From Bradyrhizobium sp. 1 (lineage in GTDB: Bacteria > Pseudomonadota > Alphaproteobacteria > Rhizobiales > Xanthobacteraceae), in assembly GCF_023073315.1 (NCBI RefSeq), contig NZ_JADPJH010000002.1, positions 358,900-422,899 of the forward strand: a DNA stretch of 64,000 bases, in the 5' to 3' direction. Every line of letters begins with the position of its first letter. Within the stretch, counting starts at the first letter, position 1. Of the stretch, positions 39,375-48,487 are shown in pieces. The notes beneath the pieces were generated by a model. It saw only the letters and a list, made by a program, of their open reading frames with translations, ran no database searches and was not told the DNA's origin. The position numbers and the translations under genes are program-made.

Positions 39375-39642
39375 TCTGAGCGGAGCGCACCGCTTGCCGC
39401 AATTCCCGAGAAGACGATTCGACAATGGGGGCTCAGCCCAGCGGAGATGGAAAAGCTCAACGAATTGCGCCGGAATGCTTTGTCACTCGAATCCGAGGAT
39501 TCTTTTCTGAGTGGCGAAATCGCGACTTTCGTGCGAGCGAACTATTCGACAGATAAGTCGCGCCCATCAGGCCGCGCTGGACGACCTCACGCAGTACGTT
39601 TACGCCATCGCAAACGTTCTCCAATGGCCGAACTGTCGATAG
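39375..39642 (+). pseudogene. Probable decayed small gene with a frameshift
   Basis: From 39375 one frame reads coherently: EKTIRQWGLSPAEMEKL followed by NELRRNALSLESEDSFLSG and EIATFVRANYS. Near 39545 the sense passes to another frame, reading ISRAHQAALDDLTQYVYAI, then ANVLQWPNCR and a stop at 39640. Both halves look like one small helical protein interrupted by a one-base change, and there is no start codon at its left end. GC content here is visibly below that of neighbouring genes. Alternatively the ATG at 39447 starts a shorter, real protein. Identity unknown. Confidence 0.3.
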
Positions 39643-39988
39643 AGATTATTATGCTTCGCGCTTGGCGGTGCTGTGCGTCCCCATGAGGACGAACTGCTCC
39701 AAGGAGAATCTCAAGTTCGGACAATCTGCAAGCGCCGCGCCCGAAACGGGCAAATAGCGATGGAGCCCGCAGACGAATAAAAAGCGACGCGAAATCCACA
39801 ATCACATAGGCAGACGCGATGACCGAAGGGTTTCGCCGGGGTTCGTGCCCATCGGGCATCGCGTTTCCGGATGCATAGCTGACCTACCATGACCGTCGCC
39901 TGCCCACGCTTTACCGTCCCCAAGATTCCTGATCCTCTCTCCCCCAACCAGCCGGGACCAACCGGCATCGCCTGAGGAGAGAGACGCC
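39643..39988. other. Intergenic region without a recognised gene
   Basis: 346 bp of comparatively AT-rich sequence. I see no coding frame with convincing composition and no repeat. It must contain the promoter of the downstream ThDP enzyme, whose ribosome site AGGAGAGAGA precedes its ATG. Confidence 0.5.
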
Positions 39989-41623
39989 ATGAAGCTCGGC
40001 ACCGCCATTGCGGAAATCATGAAGCGCGAGGGGATCGAGATCCTCTGCGGTTATCCCGTCAACCACCTGATCGAGCATGCGGCGAAGGCCGAGATCCGCC
40101 CTGTGATGGTGCGGCAGGAGCGCGTCGGCGTGCACATGGCGGATGCGATCTCGCGGGTGACGTCGGGGCGCACGATCGGCGCATTCTGCATGCAGCACGG
40201 GCCCGGAGCGGAGAATGCAATGGGCGGCGTCGCGCAATGTTTTGGCGAATCCGTGCCCGTGCTGGTGCTGCCGATGGGCTATCAGCGCCGGCTCGCGCAT
40301 ATCGAGCCGAATTTCAATTCCAGCGAGGCGATGAAGCCGTTTTCGAAATCCTCCGAGCCGATCATCCTGGCCGCCGAGGTCACCAACATTTTTCGCCGCG
40401 CATTTACAAAACTGAAGAACGGGCGCGGCGGGCCCGTGATCGTCGAGATCCCCGCGGACATGTGGAACGAGGAGGTGCCGGAGCCGCTGAACTACACGCC
40501 GGTGCTGCGCACGCGCTACGGCGCCGACCCCGTGCATGTGAAGGAGGCGGCCAGCCTGCTCGTCAACGCCAAGCGGCCGGTGATCTATGCCGGCCAGGGC
40601 GCGCATTACGCGCAAGCTTGGCCGCAGCTGAAACAGCTGGCGGAGCGGCTCGCGATTCCCGTCACGACAAGTCTTGGCGGCAAATCGTCGTTTCCGGAAA
40701 CGCATCCGCTCTCGCTCGGTTCCGGCGGGCTCGCGGTGCCGCGCGCGGTGCCGAAGTTTCTCGCCGAGGCCGACGTCATCTTCGGCATCGGCTGCTCCTT
40801 CACCGAGACCAGCTTTGGCATCGCGATGCCGAAGGGAAAAACCATCATCCATTCGACGCTCGACCCGAACCATCTTAACAAGGATGTCGAGGCGAAGATC
40901 GGCCTCGTCGGCGATGCCGGTCTCGTGCTCGATGCACTGCTGGAGGAGATCGGCAAGACGGTCACTGGGGATCGCGATGCCTCGGCGGTCTCAGCCGAGA
41001 TCGCGGCCTCGCACAAGGAGTGGCTGGCGAAATGGATGCCGAAGCTCACCAGCAACGACGCGCCGCTCAGCCCCTATCGCGTGCTGTGGGACCTGCAGCA
41101 CACCGTGGACGTCAACAACACGATTATCACCCATGATGCCGGCAGCCCGCGCGACCAGCTCTCGCCGTTCTGGAAGGCGGTAACACCGCTCTCCTATCTC
41201 GGCTGGGGCAAGACGACGCAGCTCGGCTACGGCCTGGGGCTCGCGATGGGCGCAAAACTCGCAAAGCCCGACAAGCTCTGCATCAACGTCTGGGGCGATG
41301 CCGCGATCGGCTTCACGGGCATGGATTTCGAGACGGCGGTGCGCGAGCGTATCCCGATCATGTCGATCCTCCTCAACAATTTTTCGATGGCGATCGAGTT
41401 GAAGGTCATGCCGATCTCGACCGAGAAATATCGCTCCACCGACATTTCCGGCGACTACGCCGCGATGGCGCGCGCCTTCGGCGGCTATGGCGAACGGGTG
41501 ACCAGGCCGGAGGATATCATTCCCGCGATCAAGCGCGGCATCCAGAAGACGAAGGAAGGTGTGCCGGTGCTGCTGGAGTTCATCACCAGCAAGGAGACGG
41601 AGGTGTCGCGGCCGGGCACCTGA
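39989..41623 (+). CDS. Thiamine diphosphate-dependent enzyme (acetolactate synthase-like large subunit)
   Basis: 544 residues, three-domain ThDP fold. The N-terminal pyrimidine-binding domain has VMVRQERVGVHMADAISRVT with the conserved Glu. The central nucleotide-binding-like domain contains KRPVIYAGQGAHYA. The C-terminal pyrophosphate domain has the GD...NN motif as GDAAIGFTGMDFETA and LLNNFSMAIE. Members decarboxylate 2-oxoacids (acetolactate synthase, oxalyl-CoA or benzoylformate decarboxylase, glyoxylate carboligase). No small regulatory subunit gene follows, so it is probably not the housekeeping acetolactate synthase. Substrate unknown. AGGAGAGA precedes the start. Confidence 0.88.
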   Translation: MKLGTAIAEIMKREGIEILCGYPVNHLIEHAAKAEIRPVMVRQERVGVHMADAISRVTSGRTIGAFCMQHGPGAENAMGGVAQCFGESVPVLVLPMGYQRRLAHIEPNFNSSEAMKPFSKSSEPIILAAEVTNIFRRAFTKLKNGRGGPVIVEIPADMWNEEVPEPLNYTPVLRTRYGADPVHVKEAASLLVNAKRPVIYAGQGAHYAQAWPQLKQLAERLAIPVTTSLGGKSSFPETHPLSLGSGGLAVPRAVPKFLAEADVIFGIGCSFTETSFGIAMPKGKTIIHSTLDPNHLNKDVEAKIGLVGDAGLVLDALLEEIGKTVTGDRDASAVSAEIAASHKEWLAKWMPKLTSNDAPLSPYRVLWDLQHTVDVNNTIITHDAGSPRDQLSPFWKAVTPLSYLGWGKTTQLGYGLGLAMGAKLAKPDKLCINVWGDAAIGFTGMDFETAVRERIPIMSILLNNFSMAIELKVMPISTEKYRSTDISGDYAAMARAFGGYGERVTRPEDIIPAIKRGIQKTKEGVPVLLEFITSKETEVSRPGT

Positions 41624-41731
41624 GCCGGTTTTCGGCGGCAAATCCACGGCCGCGGACGCTGGCTCCAGCTGCCGGAGATGTGATAATCCGGCTTGGTGCC
41701 GCGCATGTCGCGGCATCCAGCCGGATTGCGA

Positions 41732-44212
41732 ATGACCAACCTTTCCAACGATGGCGCCGACGGGCTCGCGGCCGAGAATGCGCGGCTGCGCAGCGCGCTC
41801 GCGATGGCGCGCGATCGAGAGAACGCGAGCGCGGAGATCCTGCGCACCATCGCGGCCTCTCCTTCCGATGCGCGGCCGGTTTTCGCGGCGATCGCGTCCA
41901 GTTCGAAACACCTGCTGGGCGGCTTCTCCGCCACCGTGCTTCAGTTCATCGGCGAGGAGCTCCATCTCGTGGCGTTCACACCGACCAGCCCGGAAGCGGA
42001 CGAAGGACTGAAAGCCTCGTTCCCACGCAAGATCGCGGACTTCCCGACCTTCGCGCTGGTGCGCGGCGGCGAGACGATCCAGTTCCCCGACAGCGAGGCT
42101 GCCGACGTCCCCGAGCTGAACCGGAATCTCGCGCGGCTGCGCGGCTTCCGCAGCGTGCTGTTCATGCCGCTGATGAACCGGGGAGCGCCGGTCGGCATGA
42201 TCAGCGTCACGCGGGCCGAGCCCGGCGCGTTCGCAGCCGATCTCGTGCAGTTGCTCCAGACTTTTGCCGACCAGGCCGTGATCGCGATCGAGAATGCGCG
42301 CCTGTTCAACGAGACGCGCGAGGCGCTGGAGCGCCAGACCGCCACCGCCGACATCCTGAAGGTGATGGCCGCCACGCCGTCCGACGTGCAACCGGTGTTC
42401 GATGCCATCGCCGCCAATGCCAACCGGCTGATCGGGGGCTTCTCCACCGCAGTGTTGCGTTATATCGACGGCGCCGCACATCTTGTGGCCTTCACGCCGG
42501 GAGATCCCGCTGGCGACCGTGTGCTCCAGGCCTCGTTCCCGGTGCCGTTCGCGCAGTTCCCGGCCTACCAGCTCGTCGCCCATGGTGAATCGGCGCAGCT
42601 GCCTGACACCGAACTCGAGCCGGCCGCGCGCGACATCGCGCGTGCCCGAGGCTTTCGCAGCATGCTGTTCACCCCCCTGATGAGCGAGGGCGAGGCCAAA
42701 GGCGTCATCATCGCCACGCGGCGCGCGACCGGCAGCTTCGCCGAACATCATGTGCGGCTGTTGCAGACTTTTGCCGACCAGGCGGTGATCGCGGTCAAGA
42801 ATGTCAGCCTGTTCAACACGACCAGGGAAGCGCTGGAGCGGCAGACCGCGACGGCCGATATCCTCAAGGTGATCGCGGCCTCGCCTGCGGACGTCACGCC
42901 GGTATTCCAGGCCATCTCCGACAGCGCCAAGGCGCTGGTCGGCGGACACTCCTCCACCGTCACCCGCGTCATCAACGGCATGCTGCATCTGGCGGCTTTC
43001 ACCACCGACAACAAGGCGGGCAACGAGGAACTGCGCAGCTCCTTTCCAGCGCCGCTGGCGGCGTCCGGCATTCACAGCCGGGTCGCAACGACCGGTGAGT
43101 ATGCCTTCCGCAGCGACATGCAGAACGAACCCGACCTGACGGAGGCCATGCGGGAACTGGCGCGGACGCGCGGCTATCGCAGCATCCTCGTGATCCCGAT
43201 GCTGCGCGACGGCGTTGCGATCGGCACCATCGGGGTGACACGGCCCGAGGCCGGTCCCTTCCCGGAGAAGGCGATCAGCCTGCTCAAGACCTTTGCCGAC
43301 CAGGCCGTGATCGCGATCGAGAACACGCGGCTATTCAACGAGGTGCAGGACCGCACGCGGGAGCTTGCCAAATCGCTCGACGATCTGCGCGCAGCGCAGG
43401 ATCGTCTGGTGCAGACCGAGAAGCTCGCTTCGCTTGGCCAGCTCACCGCCGGCATCGCGCACGAGATCAAGAACCCGCTCAATTTCGTCAACAATTTTGC
43501 CGCGCTCTCGGCCGAGCTCACGGATGAGCTGAACGAGGTGCTTTCGCCTATTCCGCTCGCGGACGATGTCCGCAAGGAGGTCGACGAGCTGACCGAACTC
43601 CTGAAGGACAATCTCGGCAAGGTCGTGCAGCACGGCAGGCGCGCCGATTCCATCGTCAAGAATATGCTGCTGCACTCGCGGGAGGGCGGCGGCGAGCATC
43701 GGGAAAGCGACGTCAACGCGCTGGTCGAGGAAAGCCTCAGCCTCGCCTATCACGGCGCGCGCGCCGAGAAGCCGCAATTCGACGTGACACTCAAGCGCGA
43801 GCTCGATCCTTCGGCCGGGTCTGCCGAAGTGTTTCCGCAGGAGATCACCCGGGTGCTTCTGAACCTGATCTCGAACGGGTTTCATGCGGTGGCGAAACGC
43901 AAGGCGGACAATGGCTCCGGCGGTTACGAGCCGGTGGTGACAGCCACGACTCGCGACCGCGGCGACAGTATCGAGATCCGCATTCGCGACAACGGCACCG
44001 GCATTCCGGACGAGGTGAAGGCAAAAATGTTCAATCCGTTCTTCACCACCAAGCCGGCCGGCGAAGGCACCGGCCTCGGATTGTCGATGAGCCACGACAT
44101 CGTAGTGAAGCAGCACGGCGGCACGATCGACGTCGCGACCGAGCCCGGCGCGTTCACGGAATTCACGATTCTGCTGCCGCGAAAGAGCAATTTTTCAGAC
44201 AACAAAGGATAG
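41732..44212 (+). CDS. Soluble histidine kinase with three tandem GAF domains
   Basis: 826 residues, no membrane segment. After a short coiled coil come three GAF domains, roughly residues 37-195, 205-370 and 375-545. They are clear copies of each other: FADQAVIAIENARLF, FADQAVIAVKNVSLF and FADQAVIAIENTRLF recur at 169- and 174-residue spacing. LERQTATADILKV joins the domains twice. The kinase core has LGQLTAGIAHEIKNPLNFVNN as the H box, then NLISNGFHAVA, DNGTGIP and GTGLGLSMSHDIV. Such kinases sense cytoplasmic ligands or redox state through GAF domains. No response regulator is adjacent. Starts at 41705 are also possible. Confidence 0.88.
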   Translation: MTNLSNDGADGLAAENARLRSALAMARDRENASAEILRTIAASPSDARPVFAAIASSSKHLLGGFSATVLQFIGEELHLVAFTPTSPEADEGLKASFPRKIADFPTFALVRGGETIQFPDSEAADVPELNRNLARLRGFRSVLFMPLMNRGAPVGMISVTRAEPGAFAADLVQLLQTFADQAVIAIENARLFNETREALERQTATADILKVMAATPSDVQPVFDAIAANANRLIGGFSTAVLRYIDGAAHLVAFTPGDPAGDRVLQASFPVPFAQFPAYQLVAHGESAQLPDTELEPAARDIARARGFRSMLFTPLMSEGEAKGVIIATRRATGSFAEHHVRLLQTFADQAVIAVKNVSLFNTTREALERQTATADILKVIAASPADVTPVFQAISDSAKALVGGHSSTVTRVINGMLHLAAFTTDNKAGNEELRSSFPAPLAASGIHSRVATTGEYAFRSDMQNEPDLTEAMRELARTRGYRSILVIPMLRDGVAIGTIGVTRPEAGPFPEKAISLLKTFADQAVIAIENTRLFNEVQDRTRELAKSLDDLRAAQDRLVQTEKLASLGQLTAGIAHEIKNPLNFVNNFAALSAELTDELNEVLSPIPLADDVRKEVDELTELLKDNLGKVVQHGRRADSIVKNMLLHSREGGGEHRESDVNALVEESLSLAYHGARAEKPQFDVTLKRELDPSAGSAEVFPQEITRVLLNLISNGFHAVAKRKADNGSGGYEPVVTATTRDRGDSIEIRIRDNGTGIPDEVKAKMFNPFFTTKPAGEGTGLGLSMSHDIVVKQHGGTIDVATEPGAFTEFTILLPRKSNFSDNKG

Positions 44213-44230
44213 CGTCGCTCGGAGGATTTC

Positions 44231-45931
44231 ATGAAGCTGGTGCGGCTCATTCGGCAACAATTGCTCTCGCTGTCCGGCGTCGGCCTGATGCTGGGCGCGC
44301 TGTTCTTCGCAGCCGCACTGACGCCGACGCTGATCCCGCGAAGCTATCTCACGCAAGGCGCGCTCGCCGGCGCCTGCTTCGCGATCGGCTATCTCGCGGG
44401 CGTCCTGTGGCGCCGGCTCTGGCACTATCTCGAATTGCCCGAGCCGTCGGCGCGCGCGAGATCGATTGCGAACGCGCTGGTCGCGGCCGGCTGCCTGCTC
44501 GTCGTCATCGTCTTTCTGTGGCGTGCCGCCGAATGGCAGAACTCGATCCGCGCCGTCATGAAGATGGCGCCGGTCGAGAGCGCGCATCCGTTCAAGGTCT
44601 GCGCCATCGCCCTGGTCACATTCGTGGTGCTGCTGGTGCTGGCGCGGCTGTTCAAGCTTGTCGCCCGCTTCCTCGCCGCGTGCACGAGGCGGCTTATTCC
44701 GCAGAGACTCGCGAACGTCATCGGCGTGCTCATTGCAGCCCTGCTGTTCTGGTCGATTGCCAGCAATGTCCTGATCCGCGTCGCGTTTAACGCGCTCGAT
44801 TCGTCCTTTCGCGAACTTGATGCCTTGCACGAGCCCGAGCGGCCGCAGCCGACCGATCCCGGTCGAACAGGAGGCGCGGCGTCACTGGTGAAGTGGCAGG
44901 AGCTCGGGCGTACCGGGCGCAGGTTCATTGCCTCAGGTCCGACCGCGACCGAGATCGGCGCCATCACGGGAAGGCCCGCGCGGGACCCCGTGCGTGTCTA
45001 TGTCGGCCTCAACAGCGGCGACACAGTGCAAGCGCGCGCAAGGCTTGCGCTCGACGAGCTGAAGCGACAGCACGGTTTTGAACGCAAAGTCCTGATCGTG
45101 ATCACGCCGACCGGTACCGGCTGGATCGATCCGGCCGCGATGGACAGCGTCGAATATCTCCACCATGGCGACGTCGCCAGCGTCGCGATGCAATACTCCT
45201 ACCTCAACAGCCCGCTGTCGCTGCTGTTTCAACCCGAATACGGCGCGGACGCGGCACGCGCGCTGTTTGCGGAAATCTACGGCTACTGGACGACGCTGGC
45301 GAAGGACGAGCGGCCGAAGCTTTATTTGCATGGGCTCAGCCTCGGCGCCATGAACTCGGAAAAATCGGCGGAGTTGTTCGAGACGATCGGCGATCCCATC
45401 GCCGGCGCGGTGTGGAGCGGGGCACCGTTCGAGAGCCGCATCTGGCGCTGGGTCACCGCGAACCGCAATCCGGGCTCGCCGGCGTGGCTTCCGGAATTCC
45501 GCGACGGCCGCTTCGTGCGGTTCATGAACCAGAACGGACCGACGGTGCCGCGAGACGCACCCTGGGGCCCGATGCGAATCGTCTATCTGCAATATGCGAG
45601 CGACGCGATCACGTTCTTCAATTACCGGGATGCCTACCGGCGTCCGGCCTGGATGGAGGCGCCCCGCGGGCCGGATGTGTCGCCGGAGCTGCGATGGTAT
45701 CCGATCGTCACCATGCTCCAGCTCGCCCTCGACATGGGGATGGCGAATGGCACGCCGATGGGCTTTGGCCATGTCTACGCACCCGAGCATTACGTCGATG
45801 CCTGGGTTGCCGTGACCGATGTCCGGGATTGGTCGACCGACGCGTTGGCGAAGCTTAAGGAGCAGCTGGCGGCGAAAGCGCGAACGACGGGCGCGGGCAA
45901 TGCCGACGACGATCCTGACCGCGGCGGGTGA
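44231..45931 (+). CDS. Membrane-bound alpha/beta-hydrolase (Abhydrolase_9 type)
   Basis: 566 residues. The N-terminal ~200 residues hold four hydrophobic spans. The C-terminal half is a predicted alpha/beta-hydrolase domain with the nucleophile elbow GLSLGAMNSE near residue 373 and AGAVWSGAPFESRIW after it. The pattern of PTLIPR in the first span and WQELGRTGRRFI before the catalytic domain fits the two-part family known as Abhydrolase_9_N/Abhydrolase_9. Substrates of this family are not established. GGAGG precedes the ATG by 6 bp. It converges with the DHA2-type exporter, only 6 bp apart. Confidence 0.8.
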   Translation: MKLVRLIRQQLLSLSGVGLMLGALFFAAALTPTLIPRSYLTQGALAGACFAIGYLAGVLWRRLWHYLELPEPSARARSIANALVAAGCLLVVIVFLWRAAEWQNSIRAVMKMAPVESAHPFKVCAIALVTFVVLLVLARLFKLVARFLAACTRRLIPQRLANVIGVLIAALLFWSIASNVLIRVAFNALDSSFRELDALHEPERPQPTDPGRTGGAASLVKWQELGRTGRRFIASGPTATEIGAITGRPARDPVRVYVGLNSGDTVQARARLALDELKRQHGFERKVLIVITPTGTGWIDPAAMDSVEYLHHGDVASVAMQYSYLNSPLSLLFQPEYGADAARALFAEIYGYWTTLAKDERPKLYLHGLSLGAMNSEKSAELFETIGDPIAGAVWSGAPFESRIWRWVTANRNPGSPAWLPEFRDGRFVRFMNQNGPTVPRDAPWGPMRIVYLQYASDAITFFNYRDAYRRPAWMEAPRGPDVSPELRWYPIVTMLQLALDMGMANGTPMGFGHVYAPEHYVDAWVAVTDVRDWSTDALAKLKEQLAAKARTTGAGNADDDPDRGG

Positions 45932-45937
45932 GGTGCC

Positions 45938-47521
45938 CTACTCCGCCATCTCCACCTGCTGCGTGACGGTCGGACCGGCCAGCGGCCGCTCCTCCATCAT
46001 GGTCAGGCAGAGCGCGGCGGTGGTCATCAGCGCGGTGGCGGCGCCAAAGACATAGCGGAACGCGTGCCGCATGTCCTCAGTGGGAATGGCTGGAACGCCC
46101 GCGGCGTGATGCTCGCCGGCGAGCGGAATGTCCGCGCCAAGCGCGATCAGCAGGATGGCGGCGAAGGCCGCGACCGTGAACGAGGACATCAGCGAGCGGA
46201 AGAAATTCATCGCGCCGGTGATGGTGCCGACCTGCGGCCGCGCGACCGAATTTTGCAGCGAGACCACGCAGACCGGGAAGGTGGTGCCGAGGCCGAGCGC
46301 GAACGCCGCCATCAGCGTCAACAGGCCCCATAGCGGCAAGGTGGTGAGCGTCAGGCCGAGCGCGCAAATCGCCGCCCACGACGTGCCAATGATGGCGACG
46401 CGCTTGTAGTGCTTCGCACGCGCCATGGTGCGGCCGGCAATCGCCGCGCCGCAGGTCGAGACCGCTGCGAGCGGGATCAGCGCAAGGCCGGCCTCGCTGG
46501 CGCTGAGATGGTAGACCGACTCGTAATAAAGCGGCAGCTGCACGGTGAGGCCCGTGATCGCACCGAGGCCACAGCCGCCGGCCGTCAGCGCGAACGGCGC
46601 CACCGATCCCGTCAACAGCTTCAACGGCAGGAACGGCTCGTCGGCCCGCCGCGCGTGCCAGACGAAGCTGACCGCGAGTGCGACCGCGCCGCCGACCATC
46701 GCAAGCACCGTCGGCGAGAGCCATGGGAAGCGCGTGCCGCCCCAGGTCAGCACCAGCATGAAGACGACCGCAGACGCCATCAGCAACACGCCGCCGAGCC
46801 AGTCGACCTTGCGCTTGCGGTGGAACACCGGGATCTTTTTCATATTCGGCAGCAGCATCACGATGGCCGCGGCCGCGAGCGGCAGATTGATCCAGAAGAT
46901 CATCGACCAGTGCAGATGCTCGGCGAAGACGCCGCCGATGACGGGGCCCAAAATGCCGCCGACCATCCAGACGCTGGAGAAATAGGCCTGGTACTGGCCG
47001 CGCTCACGCGGGCTCACGACGTCGGAGATCACGGTCTGCACGACCGGCATGATGCCGCCACCGCCAAGCCCCTGGAGGCCGCGCGCGAGGATCAGCATCG
47101 GCAGATTAGGCGCGATCGCGCACAGCACGGAGCCTGCGACGAACAGGCTGAGCGAGATGATGATCATGACGCGGCGACCGTAGATGTCGCTCAGCGTCCC
47201 GAACACCGGCGCGACCGCGGTCGACGCCAACAGATAGGCCGTGATGACCCAGGACAGGTTCGAGACGTCGTGGAACTGGCGCCCGATGGTCGGCAGCGCG
47301 GTCGCGACGATGGTCTGGTCGAGCGCTGCCAGGAACATCGTCAGCATCAGGCTGATGACGATGGTGCGGACTTCATCTGGAGAGAGCGGCGCCGGCGGCG
47401 CGATCGAAGGAGCGTCATCGACGCTCAAGACCTCGCTCGGAAGGCGGGACAGCTCTTCGGCGATATCGTCGGGCAACATTTGAATGTCGGCAGAACTGTT
47501 CTGCCGTTCGAACTTGTTCAT
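45938..47521 (-). CDS. DHA2-type MFS drug efflux transporter
   Basis: 527 residues with 14 predicted membrane spans. MFLAALDQTIVATALPTI is the DHA2 family's TM1 motif (LDxTIVNVALP-like). GTLSDIYGRRVMI is motif A in loop 2-3 and WVITAYLL lies in TM2. ARGLQGLGGGGIMPV and GQYQAYFSSVWMVGGILGPVIGG give the antiporter motif C region. These are proton-driven exporters of drugs or toxic metabolites. The N-terminal ~50 residues are an unusual hydrophilic extension. No regulator gene is adjacent. A 19-bp palindrome lies in its first codons. Confidence 0.9.
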   Translation of the reverse strand: MNKFERQNSSADIQMLPDDIAEELSRLPSEVLSVDDAPSIAPPAPLSPDEVRTIVISLMLTMFLAALDQTIVATALPTIGRQFHDVSNLSWVITAYLLASTAVAPVFGTLSDIYGRRVMIIISLSLFVAGSVLCAIAPNLPMLILARGLQGLGGGGIMPVVQTVISDVVSPRERGQYQAYFSSVWMVGGILGPVIGGVFAEHLHWSMIFWINLPLAAAAIVMLLPNMKKIPVFHRKRKVDWLGGVLLMASAVVFMLVLTWGGTRFPWLSPTVLAMVGGAVALAVSFVWHARRADEPFLPLKLLTGSVAPFALTAGGCGLGAITGLTVQLPLYYESVYHLSASEAGLALIPLAAVSTCGAAIAGRTMARAKHYKRVAIIGTSWAAICALGLTLTTLPLWGLLTLMAAFALGLGTTFPVCVVSLQNSVARPQVGTITGAMNFFRSLMSSFTVAAFAAILLIALGADIPLAGEHHAAGVPAIPTEDMRHAFRYVFGAATALMTTAALCLTMMEERPLAGPTVTQQVEMAE

Positions 47522-47676
47522 CTCGATCGGAAGCCGTGAGGCGGCGCAATGCCGCGAAGGATTCGTTCTATGCAGCCAATGTAGACAGCAAAATTCTTCT
47601 CAGGCAGGCACCGCGGCGCATGGGAGCATCCCGCCGCCGGGTCATCCCGCAGACGTGATCCAGATCCGAAGGCGGA

Positions 47677-48192
47677 TCAGTCCTTCGGGCGTCGCTTCAG
47701 GCGTGCCCGTTTCGGCAGCTGCGCGGGCCATTGCACGATGTGGTTCTCAAGCTCGTCGTCCGGGATCTCAACCTCACTGCCCTCGACCCGGCCGCGCACG
47801 GAGACGCCGGCCTCGTGCACGGTGTTCGGGTCGCCGGAGACCAGCGGATGCCACCAATAGAGGTCGCGGCCCTCAGCCACGAGCTTGTAGCCGCAGCTCG
47901 GCGGCAGCCAGTTCAGGGTGCGGACATTGGCCGGGGTCAGGCGGACGCAGTCCGGAACCTGGGCGGAACGATTCGGGTAGTCCTTGCAGCCGCAGGTCGC
48001 CCCATCGAGCAGCTTGCAGCCGACATGGGTGAAATAGATCTCGCCGGTATCCTCCTCCTCGAGCTTGTTCAGGCAGCAGCGGCCGCAGCCGTCGCACAGG
48101 CTTTCCCACTCGCCCTCCGACAGCTCTTCCAACGTCTTGGTTTTCCAGAAGAATCCTTCCTGGCCTGAAGGTCGTTTGGGAGCTGCGGTCAT
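47677..48192 (-). CDS. YcgN-like cysteine cluster protein (UPF0260)
   Basis: 171 residues. The cysteines are grouped as [15 protein letters not shown], then [19 protein letters not shown] and later PDCVRL, the pattern of the YkgJ/YcgN family, which is thought to bind zinc or an Fe-S cluster. [26 protein letters not shown] is also diagnostic. The ATG at 48192 begins [10 protein letters not shown]. The function of the family is unknown. It is transcribed divergently from the penicillin-binding protein gene across 295 bp. Confidence 0.9.
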   Translation of the reverse strand: MTAAPKRPSGQEGFFWKTKTLEELSEGEWESLCDGCGRCCLNKLEEEDTGEIYFTHVGCKLLDGATCGCKDYPNRSAQVPDCVRLTPANVRTLNWLPPSCGYKLVAEGRDLYWWHPLVSGDPNTVHEAGVSVRGRVEGSEVEIPDDELENHIVQWPAQLPKRARLKRRPKD

Positions 48193-48284
48193 GCGCCTCA
48201 ACAAAGGTTCGAAAGAGCTACGGTTGATCCCATCTAGGGCGTGGGACCATGACGCCGCAAGCAACGCTCCCGTGTGGCCCGTAA

Positions 48285-48298
48285 TGAACCGGGGTTCA
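48285..48298. promoter_or_regulatory. Palindrome between ycgN-like gene and PBP gene
   Basis: TGAACCGGGGTTCA has 6-bp arms with a GG centre; AA/AT flanks extend the symmetry weakly. It lies in the divergent promoter space 190 bp before the PBP start. It may be an operator for either gene. No known regulator is recognised. The rest of the 295-bp gap shows nothing I can assign. Confidence 0.3.
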
Positions 48299-48487
48299 AT
48301 TAGTCCTGTTGTTCAAAATCGCGAGCCTGACCATTGGTTTATAGCCCCCGCTCGGCTAGAAGGAACATAGAGTCCCCCTCGGACGCGAACCGGGCGCCTT
48401 GGGTTTGCCGCAACACTCCCGCAAGACGTCTCGATGCCGCCCGGCCGGGTGCTTGAACGCTGTCGAAGCGAGCCGCAAGGGTTCTAG

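Noticed and set aside
48368..48395. GGAAC-N17 promoter (EcfG-type) before the PBP gene
   Set aside because: The downstream box is CGCG instead of CGTT, so the match is too weak.
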